Below, piece after piece: positions 11,425 to 23,211 of a stretch of 64,000 nucleotides of DNA; position 1 is the stretch's first letter; each line of letters opens with the position of its first letter. The notes below the pieces were generated by a model. The model was not told the origin of the DNA. It made no database searches and saw only the letters and a list, made by a program, of their open reading frames with translations. A program made the position numbers and the translations under genes. The DNA lies in NCBI GenBank assembly GCA_013407085.1, contig JACCGJ010018281.1:1-64000 (forward strand), written 5' to 3'. This stretch comes from Atriophallophorus winterbourni (Eukaryota > Platyhelminthes > Trematoda > Plagiorchiida > Microphallidae).

Positions 11425-12600
11425 TATATATACATATCGAAATTACAATAATTAAGAGGATACTCATGTTAGTATAATGATTTCCACATAATACACAGCC
11501 AAGCATCCTGGCGAATTTACATGAAACTTGATTATAATGAACTCACCGAAAACCGGTATATAATTGACACTGCCATGGTTTATAATGCAAACCGAATATT
11601 TTGAATATGCCTCCGTCTATCGAGTGTCGTGAACAGCCATTTAAAACCTCCATGTGTTTTCTATTGTTTTAATTTTTATGCTACAAACACGCAATTTGTT
11701 GCTAACCGCAAACTCATCTAGGCTTTTAAACCACATTAGCAACTTTACAACACTGAGCTTCTCAACAAAACCACAATATCTACACCCGGTTTGTGAACAT
11801 CCATCCAACAATTATATTCCCTGTGTTATCCAATTAAATATGCCTCGGTATTCGATTACCTCTTGGCTGCTGAACGCAGATCACGTTGAAGGAGATCAAA
11901 ACATTGCTTCATGTTGCTCACAGTTACATTCCAGATTCCATTTCTGGAAGCATATCATCATCAGGCAGAACAACATGATTGGTCCAGCCGAACCATTCAT
12001 TCATTCCAAGCTCCGAATACACATAACGTGAAATCCCCGTTTGTATTTCTGACACGCGACATCTTTATCTGACTTGTAGCCAATGGCAAACACGATTTCA
12101 CACCCCAGGTGACACTTATTTTTCCATGTCACGTATTCACAGTTCAGAGCAGAAGCTTTTTAAAACCGTTTATTCCCAATGGATTTTCCCTTCAGCTTTT
12201 AAACGGAACGAACTTAGAAGATGCATCCTAAATCGTCGAGTATGTTTACAATATCTTACTTAGTAAATGCGCTGGCCCTCTGAAGTGCCGTGAACCAGCT
12301 GTGATTCAAACGACTAGTGGGGAAGCAAGGTATTTGAATGTGTTCGGAAATCCATAGTCACGAAAAGAAATTTTGAAATGAATCCGTTAGAGCAGATTAC
12401 TCAGCATGAGAGAGTGGATGAATTGATCTTGATCTCGCCTGTCTGTCTTTGACAACTTAGTGCTGTTCAGGTAAAAGCATTTTGAACCAGAAACCCTATT
12501 CGTACCGGCACCCTTGGTCTGACGAAGATTCTGTGTCAGAAGCGAAACGTTACCAAGGCAACGTTACTCAGACAACATATATGAAAACGATATAGTTTAA
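11425..12600. other. No gene recognised (downstream of the homeobox gene)
   Basis: A short TA run at 11421-11437 is followed by about 1.1 kb in which I recognise nothing. The 125-codon plus frame at 11654-12031 has no known motif. The stretch at 12490-12570 (CTTGGTCTGACGAAGATTC and what follows) has the flavour of a dispersed repeat, but no second copy is present here. Confidence 0.4.
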
Positions 12601-12605
12601 TATGT

Positions 12606-12611
12606 TTTATT
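12606..12611 (-). terminator. Polyadenylation signal AATAAA for the NK3 gene
   Basis: The minus strand reads AATAAA 20 bases downstream of the NK3 stop codon. The position is plausible for a compact 3' UTR. Confidence 0.65.
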
Positions 12612-12630
12612 TTCACAATATACACGTATA

Positions 12631-13050
12631 TTACATTTGCTGAATCATGTTCTTATCGGAACTGTTCCAAAGCGGGTTTCCAGGGAAAGGATTGCCAAAC
12701 TTTGGGATTTTTGACGAAGAATCTTTGTTCATCGTTGTCTGGGATTTCAAATTCGAACATTCTAACGCCGCTTTAAAATAATCCCGATAAAATTTCTCAT
12801 TAAATTGGGGATAATTTTGGTACAACGTTTCGCTGGGAAACGGTGCTTTATCGATCGGGGTCTCATGCGCGGGATCGACACCGTTTTCTTTGCTCAACTC
12901 GTTGAATGTTTGCGAATTGTTGTTTGACTCATCCGCGATGTCGTTATGGTTGGATGACCTCAAAGAGTTAGAGAGGATGGATCCAGCGCGAATGTTTGCC
13001 AGCTGACGCTTCTTGGTTTTATAACGGCGATTTTGAAACCAGATTTTTAC
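12631..13050 (-). CDS. NK3/bagpipe homeobox protein, coding exon 3 (end of homeodomain and C-terminus)
   Basis: This exon opens after the acceptor CATTCAG and encodes VKIWFQNRRYKTKKRQ, the recognition helix of the homeodomain (positions 45-60). Trp48, Phe49, Asn51 and Arg53 are intact, and Tyr54 is the hallmark of NK-type homeodomains that contact CAAG-type sites. A polar, low-complexity C-terminus of about 120 residues follows, rich in Asn, Asp and Ser, ending GTA-TAA upstream of the poly(A) signal. The exon supplies residues 257-395 and starts in phase 0, matching the donor of exon 2. The tail has no NK2-SD or other domain that I can see. Identity as homeobox is near certain. Assignment to NK3 rests on the whole homeodomain. 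Confidence 0.93.
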   Translation of the reverse strand, partial: VKIWFQNRRYKTKKRQLANIRAGSILSNSLRSSNHNDIADESNNNSQTFNELSKENGVDPAHETPIDKAPFPSETLYQNYPQFNEKFYRDYFKAALECSNLKSQTTMNKDSSSKIPKFGNPFPGNPLWNSSDKNMIQQM

Positions 13051-14409
13051 CTGAATGGAGAAGGTCGTTTGAAAATTATTAGCGAAGCAATATGCTTGTG
13101 AATTCCATGATAATTTCGAGAGTAAATAAAGATAGCGCGTTTTCTAGATCATATTTCTTTGTTTAGTGTATTATGTGGTGTCTGGAATTCAATCTCAACT
13201 AAACTGTCCTTCCTCAATGAGAACAGTTATTGTTGTTGGCCTCCTTCGATCGATGTCGACCAAGGATGTAGGTCACAAGCGCATGATGGTTTCAAGCTCT
13301 GCAGCGTTTAGAATGACCAAACATTCCGATTAGAGAGGAACAATCTCCCATACAACGTTCACAGAGACAGGCACGATCGGCGTACTCTACGGTTAGCAGC
13401 CGAGATCATTGTCTGCTTTATCTCCACCTTGAAGGCAACGCCTTACACTGTGCCACCAGAGTGAACAGTGTCAACAGTATTTGTAAACAAATGCCTGTTG
13501 AACGTGGCTGTATAGTAGAAGTAAGCATTCAATTATCAATGAAGGGTTTCTTTCTAGTTGCCACGTGTACTAATATTCCCCGACCACTTGTATCTTACAT
13601 CCCAGGATAATTAAATCACCAACAGTCATATCACACTTCCGAACTCGTCAACCATTTTTGTTAAGTCAGTCGATAAGGATCATTGGGTCAAAAATCTGAT
13701 AGTTTTAATTCGAACCCATTCTAACTCATGAAATCAAGATGGTGTCGCGCTCGACAGGAGTACTCGATTATTGTTCAGCTATTCAATTCCTACGACGGAA
13801 CAATCTACGTGAGCTTAGCCTCGCCAACCTAAGAAAACATTGCAGCACGTGATATGACAGTTGATAACACCAGGCGCAACACTTGAGGGAATCTTTCAGG
13901 CAAAGTAATGTGTTGGTGAAGCACGCTTCTTCAAATAGTCGAAAACAACCTTGGTGAATTTTAGTGAAATCTGAAATTTCGTGGAACAATGTACCTCGTC
14001 TGTTATCGCGTATTTCATACGAGTTTGGCAGGCACAGGACACAAATAAGTTGAAATTTGAATTCTTACATCAATACGTCGGCCCCCACTTCCTGCGAGCA
14101 CTAATGACCATCTAGATCACCATAGCAACAATTGTTAATGCGTTCAAAAATCATTTTATTCATTCAACTAGCTTAGGACTTTACAAGTAGCTGGGACATT
14201 TTTTTCGAAATTTGAATTTTTGAATTTGAAACGATCGCCGGAATGATCTTTACGTCAGAGTAAATTACCCACGAAATTCATTAGAAGGTCACTCCGAGAT
14301 TAATCAACGATTGATTACTGTAGAGGTGTCATATTTCCAATCTCACGAAATCGGATAAGTAGTATTGACTGTTTCAATATATTCCATTGAGAAATTACTA
14401 CACACTAAC
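13051..14409 (-). other. NK3 intron 2 (splits the homeodomain)
   Basis: GT/AG intron of 1359 bases in phase 0 between homeodomain residues 44 and 45. It holds an RTE 3' fragment at about 13225-13445. The remaining sequence shows nothing recognisable. Confidence 0.9.
13222..13445 (-). mobile_element. RTE-type LINE 3' end inside NK3 intron 2
   Basis: Plus-strand TGTTGTTGGCCTCCTTCGATCG, then GATGTCGACCAAGGATGTAG and GCGCATGATGGTTTCA, is the complement of the RTE 3' end. The element lies on the same strand as the host gene. It is a 5'-truncated, decayed copy. Confidence 0.8.
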
Positions 14410-14855
14410 CTGTGTCTCGGACAGTTTCAAAATGCGCGCGAGTTCCGATCTTTCCGGCGCGGATAAATACCGTTGCTGATTGAACCGACGTTCCAGTTCA
14501 AAGACTTGCGCATGAGAGAATGCAGCTCGAGTTCGCTTCTTTCTAACATGTAACGCCATTGTGGTAGTGGATCGGTCTGTGAGGAAATCTCGACCAGATA
14601 GTCGAGACGGTAAATTTTCCACTGGAAGCGTTTGTTTCAAGCCATACTCGTGCTTTGACCACTCACCACACGGGGCGGTCAATTGTTCCGGAAGACAGAG
14701 TAGGTGATGAAGCGGAGCATTCCCAGAACTGAGTTTGTTGGGTGTGGTACGCATTGACCAGGAATCTGACGATACATTGTGCTGCACACCAGGTAATTGA
14801 TACTGAGATGATTGCGTTGTCAATCGTGAATTGTTTAAAAATTCTTGGAGGAGAT
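14410..14855 (-). CDS. NK3/bagpipe homeobox protein, coding exon 2 (homeodomain helices 1-2)
   Basis: The exon runs from acceptor CAATCATGTAG, which has a pyrimidine-rich lead, to donor CAG/GTTAGT, and supplies residues 108-256. Its last 44 codons are homeodomain positions 1-44: [20 protein letters not shown], then [20 protein letters not shown], then [20 protein letters not shown] and RYLSAPER are characteristic of the NKX3/bagpipe class rather than NK2 or NK4. The intron after Gln44 is a known conserved position in several NK-linked homeobox genes. The N-terminal part is Ser/Thr/Leu-rich linker without a clear domain. The junction with exon 1 is phase 1 and gives an Asn codon. I chose the acceptor at 14856 because an in-frame stop lies further upstream and no other AG fits. 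Confidence 0.93.
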
Positions 14856-17800
14856 CTACATGATTGGGAGTAAACGGGAGCAAGTTAAATACGTGAGAAT
14901 ATTCATGTTATTAGCTAATATTACATGTTTAGGCGTGTTGAATAAAGCCAGTTTCACAGAAGAGTGGTCTAGTATTTAATGCTATCAATACTGTCTCGAA
15001 TTAATGTACTAATTTTGAGGTATTGCATAATTGCACCATAGTAAATATTATGGTGTACTAGTTTCTAAACTATATGATATTCCTGCGTTGTTTGGTTAAA
15101 TCTCAACACGCGGGTAGTCTTCCAGACTGGGCGACATTTGGCTTGGAAATTACACAAATAAGGAAATACGTATGAAAATATAATATAATTATCTACATCT
15201 GTGTAGTGCAATCCGTGTTTTTATTTGCGGCGTTATGGCGTTGTGGAGATGTTTAGCGAATACTCATGCAGATGTGACATGAAAAGTGACAGGTATTGAG
15301 AAAATAGCTGCGAATGCCTGGAACATTTTTTTAACATAGACTAACATATAACCATGACCCCAGATATGTTCCTGGTATGTGCCTGATAATCAATTATCAA
15401 CCTCGCGTCTTTTATACAGACTCAGAAGTAATCACTCCAAGAAGTCAAATTATACGCCATTTGATTTGGACCAATGGTTAAGTGAAAAGCAATGTTGGTG
15501 CTTCGAGTTCTTGTCAGGAAGTTGTGACCCATAGAACAGATGCGTATCTCCCGTTTTCTCAACATGAATATAGCTGACAGGTTTTCATCCACGTGGCGGG
15601 GTGCTAATAGGTGGTTATCATTATCCTAAATAATTTTGGTGCCAGGGGGCTAATCCCATATACGTATGTGGGCACATTTGATTGACCAGGTTAGTCGTGG
15701 CAAAATCATAATCAAAAGTGGCTTACAATTTCAACTGGGTTATCATTCTTCTACTGCTTCCAGGCCTGTTGATCCTGATCGTGATGTCCCTGCCTGATGG
15801 ATGCAAACAGCACGAAACCGGTCGTGAGTGTGCTATGGAAATGTATGGAACTGAGGATTTAAAGTTGATTGTGTTTTGGATCTGGGCTAGGTATACTTCA
15901 GAAAATATTCCAATTTAGGTCACCATCGTACAAGCCTTAGTTACAGTCAAATCAATTAAGCCGGTCTATACCTTCATTAATCTAACGTGCATCAGTGAAC
16001 GCAATACAGGCGACGAAATACAAAGAATATCAGTGGCGAAAGTTATAACAAAATGCAAAATGAGTTTAACGGAAAGCGAGCATTTCGTTTTGACAATCAT
16101 CCAGTGAACATAATGATTGCTCAACGAGTGCTGCAAACGTGTTTATAAAATTTTTTCGCCAAACAGGTTAATGGCAAGGTGTTGTAGCGGCTTTGCTCGT
16201 TTACATCTAGTTATCAACGTTTATTTCCCTCGACTCACAGCCGTTCACTCAAGCAGGCATCGATTTACCTTTGTAGCGATTGGATTAGAATTTCTACGTA
16301 CTGAAGTCAAACAAACCACGGCTATTGAGTTAACTATATGAGCCACATCGATTTCTTTTAGCCATTGGTTCCATCATTTAGTTAATCATAGCTTAGGCAC
16401 AATTTGAAGTGAAAAGTGATGAGCAGTGAAAAAGTTTTCATTTTCACTCTAAAAGGGATTTCAATCATACAATCAAAGATGGTTTAAATTAGTGTATTTG
16501 GTTCAATCACAGAATTTCATCTCTATAAAGGCTGCACTCAGTGCATTACTTCAATATGGTTGTAGGTCATTCACACATCAGAGTTCGATATCGATATAAT
16601 AAAAAATAATAAATGAATAAACATCAAAGTTCTTTCTCAAGAAACAGTGAAGTGTTGCATCATCACTGTTGACTAAATCCTTTCACATATCTTGGTTCAA
16701 CCATTGCGAATAAACTCTCGCTAGACACGGAGATTCATAAATGGATTGGCAGAGCAGCTGCCATCTTGTCCTGCTTGAACTCACATGTCTGGGGTAACCA
16801 CCAGTTAACCGCGAAGACAAAGATGATGCTTTACTTTATGGTAATGAAACCTGTACCATCCACACAAGCCAAGAAAGGAAGCTGAATGCTTTCCCTTCAA
16901 GGAGCATTCATTTTAAATTTAACATATTGTGGATGGACAAATTAACGAATCATGAAGTGCTTTCTAATATTCGTCGACAGTGCACTTTCACCCTATTGCG
17001 ATAACATGTGTACACAATGAGAAATGGTCGTATTCCAAAACATCTACCCCATGGCATGTTGAAATCAAGACGTCGACCTTTGCACAGACCGCACTCCCGA
17101 CACAAAGATGATTACAATAGAGATATGAAAGCTCTTGTCCTTCTAAAGCTGTTCTACATAGAATAACTCAACTACGACAACGCCACATACGCTTGCTGGG
17201 TCCTTTTCATTTATTTATTTCCCAAAGATCTGCTCAATGTACTACAATATAAAATACCATATACCAAGTGTTCAAATGCAAACGTAGCGTGATCATACTG
17301 TCCTTGCAAGATGACTACAAACAGCACAGTATCGGTCTTTGCATGTGTGTGTGAAGGCTAAACTTGACAATAGGGATCTTTTGTTGTACTCTATGGACGA
17401 AAGTTCCGGTGAAAATCAACTGATTTTAATATGCTTACATTTCGTGCACTTATTCAATTCTAATTGCTTCCGTTTTTTTAAGCTCGCAGACAGAAAGCCA
17501 AGCTTAATGTCAATGAGGCTTTGTCAGATTTTATAAGTGATTTACAAAGTTTAACACTATTCAATTTTAGATGTTCATGCGAGGCGCAAGTATATTCTGC
17601 CTTCGCCAGCGAACTTATTCCAAGACCTAGGATTACTATAGTGTTATATTTACACTGTGTAAGTCACTAGAATGAATTTGCTATATCATTTTAAATATGC
17701 TATTTTAAATAGACCGAGCTTGTTTAAGTTGTTGAACGCAATAGTTTTACGAATACTTCATCACAGAGCAATCTACGCAACATTACCTAAAGGAAATTTT

Positions 17801-17949
17801 GATGACAATGAACAAATTTGTGAATTACCGTATGTTTAAGCACAGTTAGACGACACCAGGACATGACAATGTTACTTGAATTCTTGCTTACATATTATCA
17901 CGTTATTCATCATATATTCTCATCGAATGGCAAATCCTTTGGAACTTAC
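14856..17949 (-). other. NK3 intron 1
   Basis: GT/AG intron of 3094 bases in phase 1. It contains an RTE fragment in antisense orientation at about 16675-17212. Elsewhere (14.9-16.6 and 17.2-17.9 kb) I see no second gene. The short open frames at 15718-15918 and 17339-17536 lack motifs. Enhancers are possible, but I cannot identify any from sequence alone. Confidence 0.85.
16672..17212 (+). mobile_element. RTE-type LINE reverse transcriptase C-terminal fragment in NK3 intron 1
   Basis: The plus strand encodes FTYLGSTIANKLSLDTEI, then IGRAAAILSCLNSHVWGN and LTAKTKMMLY. These are the thumb and connection region of the RTE family (compare 23.8-24.2 kb minus). It continues as the C-terminal region in shifted frames up to the CGCTTGCTGGGTCC end at 17212, without the usual 3' tail. 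It is antisense to the host gene. Confidence 0.85.
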
Positions 17950-18271
17950 TTTCATGATTCTGTTTCATTGCCTGCCATATCAGCCTTTGAATATTGATTG
18001 TGGAAAGCGACATGGATTGAATAAATGCAGCGGGGTCTTCGAATTGCAGGGGTGTTTTTTCCGAGTCTTCATGTGCAGGGCTATGCAGATCAAAACTGCT
18101 ATTGGGCGCCGATTCCGAATGCGAGATTTCACTTTGTTGAAGACATTCGCAACTTTCATTTCCTGAGGGAATTTCGTCTCTTCGATTTCCCGTTAAAATG
18201 ATTTCGTTGTTAGTCTCGCCAGTGAGAAGATTCACAATTGAGAATGCGGGTCTGTTAGCCTTTTCAATCAT
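17950..18271 (-). CDS. NK3/bagpipe homeobox protein, coding exon 1 (EH1-like motif)
   Basis: I start translation at the ATG at 18271-18269. The frame upstream is closed 26 codons further up, and that stretch has no other ATG. Residues 10-16 read FSIVNLL, an EH1-like motif of the F-I--LL type. NK proteins use it near the N-terminus to bind Groucho/TLE co-repressors. The rest is acidic and Ser-rich. The exon ends at the strong donor A/GTAAGT in phase 1, which matches the only acceptor available for exon 2. The three exons together encode 395 residues. NKX3/bagpipe proteins are nuclear transcription factors acting in mesoderm and visceral muscle in other animals; the role in this worm is inference. 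A further non-coding 5' exon cannot be excluded. Confidence 0.85.
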
Positions 18272-18339
18272 GACTGGGTTTTCTCGTGCTACCAGGGAAT
18301 AGTATGTTAAATAATTACCGGAACAAGGAACTTCACGAT

Positions 18340-18610
18340 CAAAGTTCACTTATGTTCACGCTCATTGGACAGTCATCATGTTTCAGTTGGTGGTGTGAAA
18401 AAACGGGAGATTGGTCGAAAAGTGCTACTAGAGGGAAGGATGCGTTGACGCTACGCCCGCACGTTGGTACACGCAAGCACAACCGCGTGACGTGTTTCGA
18501 TTGGTCAATGGTCGATGGGTTGATCCCCACCCCCATCGCGTTTTCTGTCCCACTTGGAAAATGTTTCCCAACATCGATTTGTGTCTGAGTGAAAACATGA
18601 ACGCGTTTCA
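18340..18610 (-). promoter_or_regulatory. Candidate NK3 promoter: three CCAAT boxes and a CRE-like site
   Basis: This block upstream of exon 1 is visibly richer in G, C and CpG than its surroundings. On the gene strand it carries CCAAT at 18504-18500, 18414-18410 and 18368-18364, all in one orientation. It also has a CACGTCA site (the CRE-like TGACGTG on plus) at 18488-18494. Clustered CCAAT boxes suggest NF-Y binding. No TATA box is convincing. The transcription start is not determinable here. Confidence 0.5.
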
Positions 18611-18689
18611 GGATAGAATAAACCAAAACCAATTTTTTCGTATGGTACCGCATTCAGTTAAATCTTGTAAACAGAATAAAATATGACCT

Positions 18690-19620
18690 TCACTACCTTC
18701 ACTAAAATAATGTATGTGTAGGAAATTGTATTAGAAACATTGAAAGATAAAGCTATTGCTTGCCATATAATCAATTAGTTGTCCTTGAGTGAGAAAACAG
18801 GAACATTCAAGCATAGATAGAGATTTCGGGTGAGGCAATTGGGATGACAAGTCAAGGTTTGACGTGCTATTGATGGAATTCCATGGAAATTATCTAGGAA
18901 AATAAGTGATACAACAAAAAAATGTTGTTTCAACTTAAGCTTGCAACTGGAGGCTTGGCGTTAGATGTCTCGAAGATTACTAAAACACTCTTCTGGCATG
19001 GTTGTGATTTTGTTTTTACAACTCAGACTACACTCAAAGAGCCACTCAAGCGATAAGGAACAAACCAACATCACACTCCCTCCGTATACATACACAACTC
19101 ACTAACTTTACTCGTAATACTTTGAGTCTAATGATGTAATTGTTCATTTGAATCAGTCATTTGAATCTTCCCTTTGTTTATTTCCCTGTCCGTCTTTTTC
19201 CCATTTCGGTTAGTATTCGTTTACGCGAACAATGTCATTCAGATCTTTTTTGTTCTCTTTACAGAAGTCGAAATGGATTGAATACTTCAAATCGTTATGA
19301 CGGAGTTGCGTGTAAGTTGTTACAAACCAAATAAATGTCCTCGCATCACACTCAAGTCCGATTTCGTGTTGTTAACTCGTGTCAGGCTGGGTTCCTATGA
19401 CAGTTTCATAATATTTACTGTTTTAGGGGGTCGATAATTTTGACGAAAACATTCTGCAACCTTTCTTTACTAAGCGTTATTTTTTGGCAACAAATTCAGG
19501 AATAACGCTAAGGGCAAAAGCTTCCCAGCAGGCAAATCTGTCAGTGTTTCATGCAATTTCTTTTTTAACAATCATTTAAAAATCCAAGTGAAAGCATAAG
19601 GATCGTGATACTACTATCTT
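18690..19620. other. No gene recognised
   Basis: Upstream flank of the homeobox gene. It is A+T-rich, with no open frame, RNA gene or repeat that I recognise. Confidence 0.45.
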
Positions 19621-19621
19621 T

Positions 19622-19880
19622 AACTGATGGGTGTTGTTGTTGGCCTCCTTCGGTCAATCTCGATCAAGGATGTACATCACAAGCGCAAGATGGTTTCATG
19701 CTTCGCAGCATTTAGAATAACTAAACAGTCCGATTCGTGGGTGACAATCTCTCCCAGAGCGCTCGCAGAGATAGGCAATACTCGGTCGATCGGCGTCAGT
19801 TGCATGCCGGCGGCGTGATCTACGATTAACAGACGACAGTTGTATCTTCTCTTCCCCAGCTTTCAGATGACACTTAACTC
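19622..19880 (-). mobile_element. RTE-type LINE, 3' end fragment
   Basis: Plus-strand GGTGTTGTTGTTGGCCTCC and then CTTCGGTCAATCTCGATCAA begins the complement of the RTE 3' end. It continues through the knuckle region (ACTAAACAGTCCGATTCG) and CGGCGTCAGTTGCATGCCGG. It is 5'-truncated near 19880. Confidence 0.85.
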
Positions 19881-19884
19881 AGGG

Positions 19885-20735
19885 CTTCCAAAATAAACAG
19901 TCAAGAGGAAGTTCTTTCCAAACCATAGGGATAATTATTATTCAATTAAACCACCGAATTCCGTCTTCGAATCAATCTATCATTCTATGATTCGCTGATG
20001 GATGTTCAGTAATCATTGCAACGATGAAACAAGTCTCAATGAACCGTTTTCACGTGATGACAAAGAACAGTCAGAAACCTGGCGTGCATTGAGTGCGCTT
20101 TTTGTAAGCATTGTGTTGCGTGAATTCGAACGAAATTAAAAAAATATGAACCGCTGTTTTATAGAAAATATTTTCCGATGACAGTGTTCATGACATCCGA
20201 TTATGAGTTTCAAAAGTGAGCATTTGAAACTATAATCTTCACACTAGTATACAACAAAATAAACATTATGTTTATCCAGTTAACAAGTTGCATATTCGTC
20301 CTCCAATTAACCAGAAATTAATCTGAAAAAATTGTCAATCTATAAAGCTAATATAGATTCAGTTTGAAGTGTAAACTGTGTGAGACTCAATAAGACCTGT
20401 AAAGCAACAAAATATTACATCACATATATATGACACAGCCTGATACCATGAATCATCCCTTTTTGGAAATTCTCATTTCGAAACCTCATCACCATTTTCA
20501 ACAACAAATCTTTTGTACGAATCTCTAATATTCAAGACAATATGTCTCTGTCCCACGTTCCATCAAAACCCCCATTCTCCATAAAACGGTTGTAAAAAAT
20601 TTGTATTCTGCGCCTTTTCTGATGACTCATGTATTATTCTATTCCAACACACCCTATACCGTTTCACTTCCCACGAAACCACGATTCCTGAAACTTTGAT
20701 TACCACAAACTACCTCTACCTCGTTCGAGCGACGT
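19885..20735. other. No gene recognised
   Basis: A+T-rich unassigned sequence with no coding or repeat signal that I can support. Confidence 0.45.
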
Positions 20736-20739
20736 TAGT

Positions 20740-21062
20740 TACAATAGTATCATCTCCGCTCACAAGAAGCGCACCTCGTGTGTGCTTGATTCGCATACGA
20801 AGCATACCCTAATTGGCGGCCCATCTTGTGTAACGTTGCATGGAACGACGAGGATCGGTTCGAGGACAATAAGTGATGCAGCCGTGTGGGCAGCGTACCA
20901 GCGTGATTTGCGCATGCAATTACAGTAATGTCGCGGAACACGTTGCTAGGCTACAAGCGAAAGAACAAGTAGAAGTCGCCCGAGGCACACACGCACACAT
21001 ATACAAGCAAATCTAGCAGATTGTGCACTTGCTTGGAGGAAGGGTGTGTGCGCCGGGTAAGT
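20740..21062 (+). other. G+C-rich block ending in a strong splice-donor-like site
   Basis: About 320 bases markedly richer in G, C and CpG than the surroundings. The block ends GCGCCGGGTAAGT at about 21050-21062, a good GT-AG donor on the plus strand, after which the sequence turns A+T-rich at once. The arrangement could be a promoter with a first (non-coding) exon of a plus-strand gene. I find no downstream coding exon in the window, so this could equally be an unrecognised repeat. The 63-codon minus frame inside it has no motif. Confidence 0.25.
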
Positions 21063-21459
21063 TTGTATTTATTTCACGTCGGAAACGCTATCTAATGAGA
21101 ACGCTTAATTGGTTAGTTACGTGAAAGTTTTAGTGTATGTATTCATTATTTGGTAGGATACATTTTGTTACCATAGTTGAATCGGGAATGATGTCTTGTA
21201 CTTTGGGATTTTAATATTGGCAAGGATAATGTTTGCTGTTTAGCTTTTGTAATTGAAGCGAGATTTAAGGATTTGTGAAAGTGACTTGATGCATCGGGAA
21301 TGTTGTTTTGATCGATCAATGGAAACATTCATTCCGGTGGAACACTTTAATGTCATGTATTTGAAACTATTTTTCGAAAACGAAAGCGAGAATGAAAATA
21401 AAATTAATCACAATCAATAGGTGCAATGTTAAATAAAATTTGTTCAAATCAAGGTTGAT

Positions 21460-21660
21460 AGACCAAACAGAAAGCACGGTGTAGAAGCACTGCATATAAA
21501 ACCTCCAGATGGCCTTACCACCTCCAACAGCAGATAGATAGAATAGCGGCCAAGCGGCCAAGTCAGGGAGGCAAAAACAAGATCAATCGCCTTAACGCAG
21601 CTTGCCACGGCCCGTGTCAAGGCAAATGACATAAGGCCTCACACGTACACCACCGAACAC
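21460..21660. other. G+C-enriched unidentified block
   Basis: About 200 bases (around GCGGCCAAGCGGCCAAGTCAG and the following 100 bases) stand out in composition from A+T-rich flanks. There is no clear tRNA-like A and B box pair, no ORF motif and no second copy in this window. It may be a short interspersed repeat. Confidence 0.25.
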
Positions 21661-21664
21661 TCAA

Positions 21665-23205
21665 GACAAGCCTGATCAAGTCAATTTGTCGTCAAAATGA
21701 AATTAATTTGAACGCACGAATGAAAACTTAACCGGTGGTGGACTGCCTTGTAGGACGTTCTGAGAACCTATCGCCCATCTATTCGTTCAATTGGATATTC
21801 CGATTGAATCGGAATAGAAATTAGAAAATAGAACTTAATTCGATACCGCAGTAAATCTACCCGATGTTTGTATGCAACGTGGCCTACGGATCATCTGCTA
21901 TGGCCTAGTGATAAACTGGTTCATTCTGTGAGCCTTTTTATGCGATGGTTGCATAGTAAAATGGCAATACTTTTCATAAATATATTAGAAAAGGATCTAA
22001 TTCAATTGAGAAAACAGTAAAATAGGTCGCTTAAATTTCAAACATAGGCGTAGAATTCCATCACTATTGATCGTAAAGTTTTTTAAGGCAAAGATTTTGA
22101 GAGTGAATCTTTCTCTAAGATAGAAAAATGATGGCGAATATTGGTTCGAGAATGTAATGTTACCGAAGCGCTTGCACGACTTTTCTTCAGAGAAGTACAT
22201 TCAATGCGAATGGTTTTAAAGGCCTATACGAGGTCACTCCGAAGGGTCTTTAAGTATTGTATAGCAGTTTCAGATTGTAAATTTACAGACGAGTATATAG
22301 ATTCCTGTCACATATGATTACATCGTTCCACGAGTAGATATCATACGGCGAAGTTAAACATCTCAACGTAACCATAGTTTACAAGCTTGTATTTTCGATA
22401 GCACAGTTCACGGAGGTATTCAACATCCAGAGTAAGGTTTCTGGTGTAAAGCTATTGAATATCATTTTCCAAAACCCAGAATTTAGCCGACTTTGTGACA
22501 ACCCACTCGGAAATGCTTTATCAGCTTAAACAAAAGGCGTTCCCGTAATTAAAAAGAGATTAGCCCATAGAGTTTCCATTTTAAAATGCAAATTGATTTA
22601 AGAGAACATATTTTGGAAATGATCAGTGATAAATGGAAAGATTTGGATTGCTGGTCCCATCTTAAAAATCCGTAAAATCTTTGGGTTGGTCTACCAAGGA
22701 GAATAGATAAAAGTTTTGGCTGAACGATTTTCTCAGAGTTCATTTGAATCAATCTTGCCTTGCGAAGCAATAATTACATAGTTCAATTTTTTTGAAACAC
22801 AGCCTTCAGAGCGTGCGGGGTTCAAAATATACTTTACTAACATAGAAACGTTAAAAATGGGTCAAATCAATCGTAGAAAAATAATTTTGAGCATGACCGA
22901 ATCAAAGACCGACCAATGACATCAGGATCATGCGCTTTTTTATAAGGTCACAAAGATTGATGATCTCACAACAGCTCTAATAGTTACTTTTACTGCACAA
23001 AATATACATGAGCAATGATCTATCTTTCGGATGCATAATAGTGAAGAATTAATGAAAGACGATCAATTTTTTATTCCCGTATTGATTGCAAATAGCTTCT
23101 GGCTGATTATGTTAGCTAGCTTGTTGACGAAGCATGCGCTAGTTACACCGCAATCAGTGAACATCGTAATTCTGAGCTACCAGTATGTTCCTCGATTTGT
23201 TAATT
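21665..23205. other. No gene recognised
   Basis: About 1.5 kb of A+T-rich DNA. The open frames at 21997-22200 and 22549-22770 (minus) have no recognisable motif. Confidence 0.45.
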
Positions 23206-23211
23206 AAAGAT

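Noticed and set aside
11654..12031. 125-codon open frame downstream of NK3
   Set aside because: No recognisable motif, no Kozak or splice support, and composition like the surrounding non-coding DNA.
18339..18653. 104-codon minus-strand frame just upstream of NK3 exon 1
   Set aside because: It overlaps the CCAAT-box region, ends before the NK3 ATG in another frame, and has no domain. More likely promoter and 5' UTR.
21500..21660. tRNA or tRNA-derived SINE at the G+C-rich block
   Set aside because: No cloverleaf can be drawn and no A box plus B box pair at normal spacing was found.
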